A DNA stretch of 64,000 bases from Ruminococcus sp. (GTDB lineage Bacteria; Bacillota_A; Clostridia; Oscillospirales; Ruminococcaceae), in contig NZ_JAEEMU010000035.1 in NCBI RefSeq assembly GCF_016283395.1, positions 62,001 through 126,000 of the forward strand, given 5' to 3'. The notes beneath the pieces are model-generated. The model had not been told where the DNA came from. It did not search any database and saw only the letters and a list, made by a program, of their open reading frames with translations. The number at the start of each line of letters is the position of its first letter. Position 1 is the stretch's first letter. Made by a program: the position numbers and the translations under genes. Shown here piece after piece: positions 7,443 to 14,829 of this stretch.

Positions 7443-7551
7443 CGAGTTTTCAGCAATTTATAGCCAAAACTCCAAATTTCGTATGGCTGCACACATATAC
7501 ACGGCTATACGCTTATTATTTTGTGTGGATATACAGTTTTTTTACTCTCAC

Positions 7552-7580
7552 TTGACTATAACACGGCTATATGGTAGAAT
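7552..7580 (+). promoter_or_regulatory. Promoter of the RHH-regulator operon with the same operator
   Basis: TTGACT, a 17-base spacer (ATAACACGGCTATATGG) and TAGAAT. The ACACGGCTATA motif in the spacer matches that in the divergent promoter; further half-like copies lie between (near 7456 and 7482). Confidence 0.75.
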
Positions 7581-7634
7581 GTAGTTGTCAAATATTCAAA
7601 GTAACATTGCAACGTTGCAGCCTTGAATTAACTG

Positions 7635-7654
7635 CGTTGTTACAAGTAGCAACG
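7635..7654. promoter_or_regulatory. Palindrome in RHH leader, shared with 18344-18363
   Basis: CGTTGTTACAAGTAGCAACG, a 20-base near-perfect palindrome just upstream of the RHH gene. A second, perfect version is at 18344-18363 at the far end of the island. It could be an operator or an RNA hairpin. Confidence 0.6.
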
Positions 7655-7669
7655 AGATCGGAGATAACT

Positions 7670-7855
7670 ATGTATAACGAAAATGCTAAGAACAGGACTA
7701 TGAAGTATATGAAAGAGAGCCGTGATAAGCTCACTCTGAACCTGCCAAAGGGCAAGAAAGATGAATACAAGGAATATGCTCAGTCCAAAGGTCTGAGTCT
7801 GACAGAGCTGATAATGAGCCTGATAGATGCAGATATGCAGAAGAACGCAAAGTAA
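7670..7855 (+). CDS. Ribbon-helix-helix (Arc/CopG-like) DNA-binding protein
   Basis: A 61-aa protein whose C-terminal two thirds (KLTLNLPKGKKDEYKEYAQS, then KGLSLTELIMSLIDADM) match the beta-strand plus two-helix RHH fold. Such proteins repress their own operons in plasmids and integrative elements. Start 7670 follows CGGAG; a longer in-frame extension to 7571 would start too close to the promoter and contains an inverted repeat, so I reject it. It is the likely binder of the ACACGGCTATA operators in the divergent promoters, by inference. Confidence 0.75.
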   Translation: MYNENAKNRTMKYMKESRDKLTLNLPKGKKDEYKEYAQSKGLSLTELIMSLIDADMQKNAK

Positions 7856-7888
7856 TTTTCTTTTTCAATATAGTAAAAGGAGTCAACT

Positions 7889-8116
7889 ATGGCAAATAGA
7901 GAAATAATAGACAGAGATACTTATAAAAAGATAAAGAAGATGGATCGTGAGACTTTGACTAAGTTTATTCTCCAGTACGGAGATGAACTGCTTGGTGAAC
8001 AGGGCAAGACGATCGATCTTCCAGCTTTGGAAGCTGAACTGAGTAAGATTAAAGGCATCGGTGGAAAGCGACTTGAGGAAATCATGACTGTTATTGAGAA
8101 GTTTTTAGATGTGTAA
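7889..8116 (+). CDS. Small helix-hairpin-helix protein
   Basis: A 75-aa protein. The C-terminal part (LSKIKGIGGKRLEEIMTVIE) has a helix-hairpin-helix signature (KGIGGKR), a non-specific DNA-binding element. GGAG precedes the start and the gap to the RHH gene is 33 bases, so they are probably one operon. The N-terminal half (DRDTYKKIKKMDRETLTKF) is unrecognised. Confidence 0.65.
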   Translation: MANREIIDRDTYKKIKKMDRETLTKFILQYGDELLGEQGKTIDLPALEAELSKIKGIGGKRLEEIMTVIEKFLDV

Positions 8117-8151
8117 ATAGTAAAAATTGGGATTTATAGGAGAGAGAAAAA

Positions 8152-8487
8152 ATGCAGCTTAACATTAATAATGAAAAGATTACTTATAATGGCGAAGATA
8201 TTGTAAATATACTTAAAGAGATAAGTTTTATCCTATGTTCACTTCACGATATTGGTAGCTGCTACGCAAACTGCATTGATGAAAAACGGCGTGAGTATGA
8301 AAAAGAAACCACTGATTTTATCGATAATTCCCATATATGCGAGCGACTTGCACATATACGCAGCAAGCTCACCGAAGGCTTTGACCTTACTCTCGGCGAT
8401 GACGATATGGACGATTTGGAAAGAGCTTGTCAACATATTAATTACTGGAAGAAGCTGGGAGATAGTTCAAATGAATTCTGGGTATAA
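8152..8487 (+). CDS. Hypothetical protein in RHH operon
   Basis: A 111-aa acidic, probably helical protein with no family I recognise, after AGGAGAG. It lies 35 bases after the HhH gene and is probably co-transcribed. It contains four Cys but no regular metal motif. Function unknown. Confidence 0.55.
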   Translation: MQLNINNEKITYNGEDIVNILKEISFILCSLHDIGSCYANCIDEKRREYEKETTDFIDNSHICERLAHIRSKLTEGFDLTLGDDDMDDLERACQHINYWKKLGDSSNEFWV

Positions 8488-8670
8488 TAAATTCTGATTT
8501 ACATTAGTTATTATCTTTAGCGTTTTCTTTTTTCAAGAAAGTGGATATAAATATCAACGTAATCGAACAAATTCGACTTTATTCGTATTTTTACCTCTTT
8601 TTATGCTGATGCTTTTTATCAGATCGTGTGTTATAATGATGTTATCATCTTAATTATGGAGGTATCTTCA

Positions 8671-8958
8671 ATGAACACAATCAAAAAAGCATTAAAAAGA
8701 ACAGCGTATGAGTTCGATGTGCCCTTATCCGAGGTACAAACTGAAATACAAGATATAATTGACGAATGCTACAACAGTAACGAGAAGGAAATCCATGACA
8801 GCTGGCGGCAGATTTGCCCCAACGGTAAAAAGCCAACTCCTGAGCAGTTAATTACCTATATAACAGATATGATTAACAACGAACAAAATGATACATTACA
8901 AACGTCCAATAGAGGGTTTAATTTCATGCACCTCTTATTTGGGCGTTTTTATATTTGA
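8671..8958 (+). CDS. Small protein of a widespread Clostridia family (sometimes labelled Spo0A-C-like)
   Basis: A 95-aa protein with the pattern FDVPLSEVQTEIQDIIDECY ... PTPEQLITYI, found in many short Clostridia proteins that are sometimes annotated as Spo0A C-terminal-like. The start at 8671 follows GGAGG; an upstream Met (8626) sits in the -10 region (TATAAT at about 8633). The last dozen residues are encoded by the terminator hairpin itself, so the C-terminus may be a recent extension. Confidence 0.6.
   Translation: MNTIKKALKRTAYEFDVPLSEVQTEIQDIIDECYNSNEKEIHDSWRQICPNGKKPTPEQLITYITDMINNEQNDTLQTSNRGFNFMHLLFGRFYI
8903..8949 (+). terminator. Terminator overlapping the 3' end of the preceding gene
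   Basis: ACGTCCAATAGAGG pairs with CCTCTTATTTGGGCGT, followed by TTTTATATT. The stem-loop lies inside the final codons of the 8671-8958 gene. Confidence 0.75.
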
Positions 8959-8970
8959 CAAGCAAATTAG

Positions 8971-9075
8971 TGTACCAAATTAGATGTATATAAAAAATGT
9001 ACCAAAATCATATTGACTTAGCTCTAAAAAAGAAGTATAATTTAGTAGTAAAATAAACGCTCGTTTGATTTGGTA
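8971..9075 (+). promoter_or_regulatory. Promoter and TGTACCAAA repeats before the serine recombinase
   Basis: TGTACCAAA occurs at 8971-8979 and 8999-9007, with TTTGGTA inverted at 9069-9075, flanking a promoter (TTGACT, 17 bases, TATAAT). These may be recombinase binding sites or an autoregulatory operator. Confidence 0.5.
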
Positions 9076-9094
9076 TGATTGGAGATGTTTTTAT

Positions 9095-9796
9095 ATGGTT
9101 TATGGATATTGTCGTATATCAAAGCCTACTCAAAATATTAAACGACAAGAGAGAAACATTCTATCCCACTTTCCGACAGCTATAATTTATAATGAAATAT
9201 ATACTGGAGTGGTTATAAATCGTGCTTCTTGGTTGAAACTCCGCAAAGCGGTACGAAAGGGAGACGTTATTGTATTCGATAGTGTTTCCAGAATGAGTCG
9301 TAATGCCAAAGAGGGCGTAGACCAGTATATGGAATTATTTGACAAAGGTATCGAGCTTGTTTTTCTGAAAGAGCCTTATGTTAATACCGAGAATTACAAG
9401 CAAGCTCTGAACGGCGGCGTAGAACTTGTGGGTAACGATATAGCTGATGTGTATATTGAAGCAACTAACAAGGTTTTGAAGCTTCTTGCTGCAAAGCAGA
9501 TTGAACTTGCCTTTGAGCAATCTGAAAAAGAAGTAATGGATATTCGGCAACGAACAAAAGAAGGTATTGAAACAGCTCGACTTAACGGTAAGCAGATCGG
9601 TAATATTAAAGGCAGAAAAATGACGATAAAAAAAGAAGCTCCTGCAAAGGAACTGATAAAGAAACACTGCAAAACCTTCGGTGGAACACTTAATGATGAC
9701 GAGTGCATTCAATTGGCTAAAATAAGCAGAAATACTTATTATAAGTATAAGCGTGAAATCAAAGAAAAGATATTGAATAATAATAAGTTCAATTGA
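9095..9796 (+). CDS. Small serine recombinase (resolvase/invertase family)
   Basis: A 233-aa serine recombinase. The N-terminal VYGYCRIS gives the nucleophile Ser9, and DSVSRMSRN gives the active-site arginines at 66 and 69. The C-terminus carries a small helix-turn-helix (LAKISRNTYYKYKREI). Enzymes of this size resolve or invert DNA rather than integrate large elements. Start 9095 follows GGAG; a Met at 9065 lies before it. A promoter (TTGACT, 17 bases, TATAAT, about 9014-9042) and TGTACCAAA repeats precede it. No inverted invertible segment is evident nearby. Confidence 0.9.
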   Translation: MVYGYCRISKPTQNIKRQERNILSHFPTAIIYNEIYTGVVINRASWLKLRKAVRKGDVIVFDSVSRMSRNAKEGVDQYMELFDKGIELVFLKEPYVNTENYKQALNGGVELVGNDIADVYIEATNKVLKLLAAKQIELAFEQSEKEVMDIRQRTKEGIETARLNGKQIGNIKGRKMTIKKEAPAKELIKKHCKTFGGTLNDDECIQLAKISRNTYYKYKREIKEKILNNNKFN

Positions 9797-9902
9797 TTAT
9801 TAGATTAGAAAGCTTTGATTACATATAATACATATTATATAACGTTAAATAGCAAGATGATATTCAAATACGCCAAAAACTTCATAAAACCGTATTTGAT
9901 TA

Positions 9903-9931
9903 TTGAAGTTTATGTGATAATATGATACAAT
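9903..9931 (+). promoter_or_regulatory. Promoter of the D12-class methyltransferase
   Basis: TTGAAG (9903-9908), 17 bases, TACAAT (9926-9931), about 30 bases before the start codon; AGAGGG supplies the ribosome-binding site. Confidence 0.6.
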
Positions 9932-9962
9932 GATATTATAACTTAGAATAGAGGGATAAAAA

Positions 9963-11021
9963 ATGAATTCAATTTTAAAATGGCCAGGTGGAAAAGAAAA
10001 AGAATTGCCAATAATAAGGAATAATATGCCTGATTATACAGGTAGATATATTGAACCTTTCATCGGTGGCGGAGCTGTTTTTTTTGATATAGACAATCCT
10101 AACGCTTGCATAAATGATAAATCCGTTGATCTTATGAATTTATATAACTGTGTCAAATTTAAAGATAAGGATTTTATAAAATACATTCAATTAGAATATG
10201 ACGAATTTAGAAGTATTGAAACTCTTATTAATGACAATCAGAAAGATATAATGATGTTATATCTGTCAAAAATCTCAATCAAAGATTTTATCTCAAAATA
10301 CATAGACTTCTTCTCATCTATAGCAACCGATTATAATGATATATTTATAAAAGAACTTAACAGAAATCTTTCAAGCAAAATTAAACGCTCTCAAAAATTA
10401 GAAAACGAAAAAGGAAGTATTCCTGATAGTGATAGACTCGATAATATCGAAGCTGCATTAAAATCTTCATATTATATGTATATTAGACATTTGCTGAATA
10501 ATTCTGACACATTATCATCAGGAAGAAAAGCAGCAGTTTTTCTGTTTATCAGAGAATATTGTTATTCATCAATGTTCAGATATAATAATAGAGGTGAATT
10601 CAATGTCCCATATGGTGGTATATCTTACAACAGGAAAGATTTCCAAAAAAAAATAGATTATATATTATCTGATGAAATGGCCAAAAAGCTATCAAATGTC
10701 CAAATAAGTAATGATGATTTTGAAAGTTTTATAAATAGCCTTTCTTTAACAAATAATGATTTTGTTTTTCTTGATCCTCCATATGATAGTGATTTTTCGA
10801 CTTATGCTCAAAATGAATTTAATGCAAACGATCAATCACGATTATGTGAATGCCTAAAAAAAACAAAAGCAAAAATAATGCTCGTAATTAAGAATACCGA
10901 TTATATTTACAACTTATATAAAAATGACTTTAAAATCTCAAGCTTTGATAAAACATACTTAGTTAGCTTTATGAATAGAAATGATAAGGATGTAAAACAT
11001 CTTGTCATAACAAATTATTGA
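9963..11021 (+). CDS. DNA adenine methyltransferase, D12 class (Dam/DpnM-like)
   Basis: A 352-aa N6-adenine methyltransferase of the alpha (D12) group. KWPGGK at the N-terminus and YIEPFIGGGAVFF (residues 29-41) bind S-adenosylmethionine; the catalytic DPPY is at residues 271-274. Between them is a longer-than-usual helical insertion (residues 60-160), the likely site of target-recognition differences from Dam. It is convergent with the restriction operon, sharing a terminator at 11037-11071, and probably protects the host from those endonucleases. Its recognition sequence cannot be read from the sequence. Confidence 0.93.
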   Translation: MNSILKWPGGKEKELPIIRNNMPDYTGRYIEPFIGGGAVFFDIDNPNACINDKSVDLMNLYNCVKFKDKDFIKYIQLEYDEFRSIETLINDNQKDIMMLYLSKISIKDFISKYIDFFSSIATDYNDIFIKELNRNLSSKIKRSQKLENEKGSIPDSDRLDNIEAALKSSYYMYIRHLLNNSDTLSSGRKAAVFLFIREYCYSSMFRYNNRGEFNVPYGGISYNRKDFQKKIDYILSDEMAKKLSNVQISNDDFESFINSLSLTNNDFVFLDPPYDSDFSTYAQNEFNANDQSRLCECLKKTKAKIMLVIKNTDYIYNLYKNDFKISSFDKTYLVSFMNRNDKDVKHLVITNY

Positions 11022-11036
11022 TTTTCCCTTACATAC

Positions 11037-11071
11037 AAAAGCTCCATATTCATTATGAATATGGAGCTTTT
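11037..11071. terminator. Bidirectional terminator between convergent genes
   Basis: AAAAGCTCCATATTC-ATTAT-GAATATGGAGCTTTT, a 15-bp stem with A/T runs on both sides, ends both the D12 methyltransferase and the minus-strand restriction operon. Confidence 0.9.
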
Positions 11072-11078
11072 AATGTTT

Positions 11079-11843
11079 TTATTCATTTTTATTAATAATA
11101 TCTTTAAGCTGCTGAATAGATAGAATATTTGCTTTATCCCTATGAATCATCCTATGGCAATTAGAGCACACTGGTTTCACATGACTTACAGCTTCCTTAA
11201 TAAATTCTGATACACCTTTAGACGGCAATTGACAAATAGGTTCTTCATGGTGTATCTCAATATATCCATTTCCAAGTTCGCCATACATTTCTTTAAAATT
11301 AAAACCACAAACGCAACAACAAATCTCTCCAGTATTCGAAGTATATTCTTCAATAGCGGCTTTTCTTAATTCAGCGGAACGCTTTCTTACGACACTTGTA
11401 GCAGTTGCTGTTTTTCCCTCTTCAATTACTACATTTTCATCATAAATACAAACTTTTTCTTTATTTTTGCTTGTTGCATGAACCGAACTAATAGCCTTTG
11501 CCTTCTTCTCATAGCTAAATCCACTATTTATCAAATCACTAACGTTTTGTTGATTATCTTTCAAATACTCTTGCCCAGCTACAGTAAGTGAAAAAAATCC
11601 ATTACTATCCTTATTAGTATATGCGTCCATACCATTACTTGAATAATGTGATCCCATGAGATTTCTAACTTTCTGAGAAAACTTTGTATCGTTTCTTCCA
11701 GAGAGTATTTCGGCGTCTTCTCCGGTGGGACAAAGCTTCGCCGTCAACATTTTTATTAAACTTGACGTATTAAGCTTTCCCTTCTCCTGTATTAAATACA
11801 ATGCTGGTAAAACAAGTTCTTTTTCTTCAATTCTGTTACTCAT
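11079..11843 (-). CDS. HNH endonuclease with N-terminal winged-helix-like domain
   Basis: A 254-aa protein. The C-terminal half is a zinc-type HNH domain: CCVCGF, IEIHHEEPICQL, then KPVCSNCHRMIHRD. Residues 1-95 (VLPALYLIQEKGKLNTSSLI) look like a winged helix similar to Mrr N-terminal domains. Such proteins are restriction or methylation-dependent endonucleases. It is last in the operon and overlaps the methyltransferase by 4 bases. It may be an additional restriction enzyme of the locus or a nicking partner. Confidence 0.85.
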   Translation of the reverse strand: MSNRIEEKELVLPALYLIQEKGKLNTSSLIKMLTAKLCPTGEDAEILSGRNDTKFSQKVRNLMGSHYSSNGMDAYTNKDSNGFFSLTVAGQEYLKDNQQNVSDLINSGFSYEKKAKAISSVHATSKNKEKVCIYDENVVIEEGKTATATSVVRKRSAELRKAAIEEYTSNTGEICCCVCGFNFKEMYGELGNGYIEIHHEEPICQLPSKGVSEFIKEAVSHVKPVCSNCHRMIHRDKANILSIQQLKDIINKNE

Positions 11844-12565
11844 AATAATTCCTCGATTCTTTTTTTAGCTGCTTCAAAAAACACCTTATCTATTTCACAT
11901 CCGATAAAATTTCGTCCGAGCTCTTTGGCTGCAACGCCAGTTGAGCCGACCCCCATAAACGGATCATAAATAAGATCTCCTTCATTGCTTGCTGTTTCTA
12001 TTAAATGTTTAAGTAGTTTCAATGGCTTTTGTGAAGGGTGTTTCGGATTTTTTAGGCGTTCATTCCCCATACAAATAGGACATTCAAAGAAATTATGCAT
12101 TTCATTTTGAGACGAGAAATTCCATTTATGCCCTTTATTCCATAAACACACGATCATCTCACAACTATTTAAAAAGCCATTTTTAAATATCTTTGGCATA
12201 GGATTTGTTTTATGCCATATAAAATACTGAAACGTATCAAATTCAGAGTCGAATGCTTCATGCCATTTTCCGATAAGGTTATAGCTTGTAAATATAAAGA
12301 TATTACCATCTGGTTTTATAATTCTTTTAAAGTCTTGCACAAAATCAAATGGATTGATTTCTTTTAAATCCCATTGACCTAGGTCATTATTTACTTCGCT
12401 TCTACCCGGAAGCGGTATATTTCCAGTTGAATACTGTGCAATATTATATGGTGGGTCAGTAAGTATCAAGTCCACTGAATTATCTGGCATTTCTTTTATC
12501 TGTCTTAAACAATCAATATTATAAATACTACTTTCCAAGTATCTTCTCCTCGACACCAACGTCAT
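11840..12565 (-). CDS. DNA methyltransferase, beta class (DpnA-like)
   Basis: A DNA amino-methyltransferase of about 230-241 aa with circular-permuted motif order: catalytic LILTDPPYN first, S-adenosylmethionine site DPFMGVGSTGVAAKELG last, followed by FIGCEID. The order is that of the beta group, as in DpnA and MboI-type second methyltransferases. Its start is uncertain: ATG at 12565 overlaps the preceding endonuclease by 38 bases, while TTG at 12538 follows GAGGAG at good spacing and is my preferred real start. A CPIC motif (FFECPICMGNE) in the middle is unusual and may bind metal. Confidence 0.9.
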   Translation of the reverse strand: MTLVSRRRYLESSIYNIDCLRQIKEMPDNSVDLILTDPPYNIAQYSTGNIPLPGRSEVNNDLGQWDLKEINPFDFVQDFKRIIKPDGNIFIFTSYNLIGKWHEAFDSEFDTFQYFIWHKTNPMPKIFKNGFLNSCEMIVCLWNKGHKWNFSSQNEMHNFFECPICMGNERLKNPKHPSQKPLKLLKHLIETASNEGDLIYDPFMGVGSTGVAAKELGRNFIGCEIDKVFFEAAKKRIEELL

Positions 12566-13487
12566 AAAATGCAGTCCGATATATATCTACAAATCTTTCA
12601 TAAGTGATATCTTGAGGAAGAATCCTTTCCCAAAATTTACGACCTATAAGGATTTTTTCACGCTCCAATTCTCCCAATATTGAGCCATCTGGTTCACCAT
12701 TTCCAATACTATCATAACAAGTTGCAAAATATGCCTCGTTATAGTTCGTGAAAGAAAATAGATCCTTTAGTGAATTAACTTCTCGTACATTAGCTTGTGC
12801 ATTCTTTGTATCAAGATTTCCTCCTGCTTTTAATTCAAAAGAATAATTGTCGATATTATCATATGTTCTCAAAAAAAACGTTAAATCAACTGGAATACCT
12901 CTTCGATTTTCATCTCTTTCTATAAATACTTTATACACATTATTTAATACATCCTCATCGCATAAAAAAACACAATCTCTAACTGCTACTCCAGAGTCCT
13001 TTATCTTTTGTGTGGTCCTTGGTCCAATAAAATTACTTTGATCTAATAAACCAATATCAAAACAATAATAAATATTTTGTACAGGTTTATAGTCTTTAAA
13101 TATCGAAAATGTCTTTACATGAATTTGCCCAGAATAGCGATTAATATTCAAATAAATATTATTTGGAACATTAATTACTCCGAAGCGTAATCTTGATAAA
13201 AAGAGTGCTATTCTTTGCAATCTGTTTCCTAATTGAGAATCAACACTTCTTCCAATTCCCATATTATCACTGAATTCACTATTAAAACAATTAAATGGAT
13301 TGTTTTTCCTTTTTTGAAAATTATCATCTTTTTTATTTTTTATATTTTCAGCCATTTCTTCCAGTTGCTGTTTTATGTACTCTTTTAATAACAGTTCATG
13401 GTTATTATCATAATATTGAATATCTTCTTTACTAATAAAGAATGAAGCATCATCACAGCTTATTAGTATACTTTTGTTATCATACAT
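12528..13487 (-). CDS. TdeIII-like restriction endonuclease, second subunit/paralogue
   Basis: A 319-aa protein related to its neighbour at 13502. It has PVDLTFFLR followed after 17 residues by FELKAGGNLD, a PD-(D/E)xK nuclease core, then NAQANVREV, AYFATCYDSIGNGEPDG, IGRKFWERILPQDITYERF. These match TdeIII-family restriction endonucleases. Its N-terminal region is quite different from the neighbour's. It starts 14 bases after that gene. It could be the second half of a heterodimeric endonuclease. Confidence 0.8.
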   Translation of the reverse strand: MYDNKSILISCDDASFFISKEDIQYYDNNHELLLKEYIKQQLEEMAENIKNKKDDNFQKRKNNPFNCFNSEFSDNMGIGRSVDSQLGNRLQRIALFLSRLRFGVINVPNNIYLNINRYSGQIHVKTFSIFKDYKPVQNIYYCFDIGLLDQSNFIGPRTTQKIKDSGVAVRDCVFLCDEDVLNNVYKVFIERDENRRGIPVDLTFFLRTYDNIDNYSFELKAGGNLDTKNAQANVREVNSLKDLFSFTNYNEAYFATCYDSIGNGEPDGSILGELEREKILIGRKFWERILPQDITYERFVDIYRTAFYDVGVEEKILGK

Positions 13488-13501
13488 ATTTTTTCTCTCA
13501 A

Positions 13502-14368
13502 TTATGTTATAGTTTTCTTTATCATCTCGTTTATTCTTAAATTCAAGTCAAGCTCTTCAAGAGCTTCTTTATATATTTCTGTAAACCTCTCATATTTAAT
13601 ACCATCTGGTAATATTGTATTCCAAAAATTTTTTCCAATAAGAAACATCTCAGGAAAAGCCATATGTTTTTTTACTGCTCCTGTCCATGTGTTTCCCTCA
13701 CCGTTTTTATTGTATAATGTTGCAAAATATGCTTTGGAATTTGAAACGTTAAGCCCTGCATAAATCGTTAGTAGTTTTTCTACGTTTGCAGGAGCATTTG
13801 AGCTATCCAAATCACCACCAGCTTTTAATTCCATTATAATCCAGTCTTTACCATCAAAAAAAGCCAAATCTACTGGTTTTGTATGGTATCCGCTTGTTTT
13901 AAATTTTTGTGCCATGGGTATGAGTGATTTGATGCTTTCTTGAGTAACGCCACTTTCAGTTCTACCGCCCCCCTTTCCTGAAGCAACATTTGTTGCACGG
14001 AAAGTAGAGATGTTACCTCTCAGATCACCGTTATCTGTATCAATATCAGTAACTATATATTGTCCATTTATAGAGTTTTCATTAATGTTATGCTTAATGC
14101 CTCTTGGATTAACAAGTGTTGGTACATTCTTATCCCCGTATTTCAAACGTGCTATTCTTTTAGCACAACTTTCAATTGCAAATCCACTCTTCGATTCAAA
14201 ACTGCTTACAAACACCATATTGGCGGTTATTGTTTTATCCAACTGACTCAGCAAAAAATTATATCGTTTCTTTATGTAATTTGTTTTAAAATCGCCCTCT
14301 ATGTTATTTATTAATTTTGAAAATTCCTCATATACGATTTCTTTTATTCTTTCTTCTAATTGTGTCAT
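13502..14368 (-). CDS. TdeIII-family Type II restriction endonuclease
   Basis: A 288-aa endonuclease. The catalytic core is Asp167 (KPVDLAFF) with Glu180-x-Lys182 (IIMELKAGGDLDSSNAP), then NVEKLLTIYAGL, AYFATLYNKNGEG, and IGKNFWNTILPDGIKYERF, the TdeIII family pattern. Start 14368 follows AAGGGGGAAT; an upstream Met at 14425 lies inside the controller gene. It is 13 bases downstream of the controller gene, which is expected to drive it only after methylation has built up. Confidence 0.87.
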   Translation of the reverse strand: MTQLEERIKEIVYEEFSKLINNIEGDFKTNYIKKRYNFLLSQLDKTITANMVFVSSFESKSGFAIESCAKRIARLKYGDKNVPTLVNPRGIKHNINENSINGQYIVTDIDTDNGDLRGNISTFRATNVASGKGGGRTESGVTQESIKSLIPMAQKFKTSGYHTKPVDLAFFDGKDWIIMELKAGGDLDSSNAPANVEKLLTIYAGLNVSNSKAYFATLYNKNGEGNTWTGAVKKHMAFPEMFLIGKNFWNTILPDGIKYERFTEIYKEALEELDLNLRINEMIKKTIT

Positions 14369-14381
14369 AGTTATTCCCCCT

Positions 14382-14588
14382 TTACATTCCTTTAAATAAT
14401 TCCGACAAGGTGATACCAAATCCATTTGCTATTTTTTCAATGTTAACAATTGCAACATTTCTTTTCCCATTTTCAACAGATGAATAATAGGTGCGATCCA
14501 AACCGATTTTTAGTGCGAATTTCTCTTGGCTTAATCCTGTTTTTAATCGCAATTCCCTAATCCTTTCTCCTAATTTTTCTGTAATCAT
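14382..14588 (-). CDS. Controller (C) protein of the restriction-modification system, XRE family
   Basis: A 68-aa helix-turn-helix protein (LRLKTGLSQEKFALKIGLDR, then TYYSSVENGKRNVAIVNIEK). The LDRTYYSSVENGKRN segment is the hallmark of restriction controller proteins such as C.AhdI and C.Esp1396I. These activate, then repress, their own operon through C-boxes, delaying endonuclease production. A C-box-like sequence lies upstream at 14648-14671. AGAAGGAGAAC gives the start. It heads the operon C, R1, R2, M, HNH. Confidence 0.87.
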   Translation of the reverse strand: MITEKLGERIRELRLKTGLSQEKFALKIGLDRTYYSSVENGKRNVAIVNIEKIANGFGITLSELFKGM

Positions 14589-14647
14589 AATGTTCTCCTT
14601 CTTTTTAATAGAGATGCTTTGTTAATATAATTTTATCAATCATGTTA

Positions 14648-14671
14648 GCACAGAGTCAACGGACTATAAGC
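14648..14671 (-). promoter_or_regulatory. C-box-like operator of the restriction operon
   Basis: Minus strand GCTTATAGTCCGTTGACTCT contains TATAGTCCGT, the conserved half of known C-boxes, and the inverted AGTC/GACT pairs. TTGACT inside it can act as -35 with an AT-rich -10 (TAAAAT) 18 bases on. Confidence 0.7.
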
Positions 14672-14708
14672 AACATATATGATACAAGTTTGTTAACAAA
14701 ATCATCCA

Positions 14709-14737
14709 TTGACAATCCCATTATGGTGTGATATAAT
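14709..14737 (+). promoter_or_regulatory. Promoter of the secreted lipoprotein operon
   Basis: TTGACA (14709-14714), 17-base spacer, TATAAT (14732-14737). The spacer and flanks (TCCCATTxTGxTGTGA) are almost the same as in the promoter at 17926-17954, so the two are probably co-regulated. Confidence 0.8.
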
Positions 14738-14829
14738 TAAATTGAAATATAAATATTTATACAAATTGTGAAATATATTATGCATTATACCCGCGTTAAT
14801 GATTGACAGTAATCAGGGAGGGCGAATGA

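Noticed and set aside
7571..7669. Longer start for the RHH protein
   Set aside because: It would begin almost on the -10 box and run through the inverted repeat at 7635; CGGAG supports 7670.
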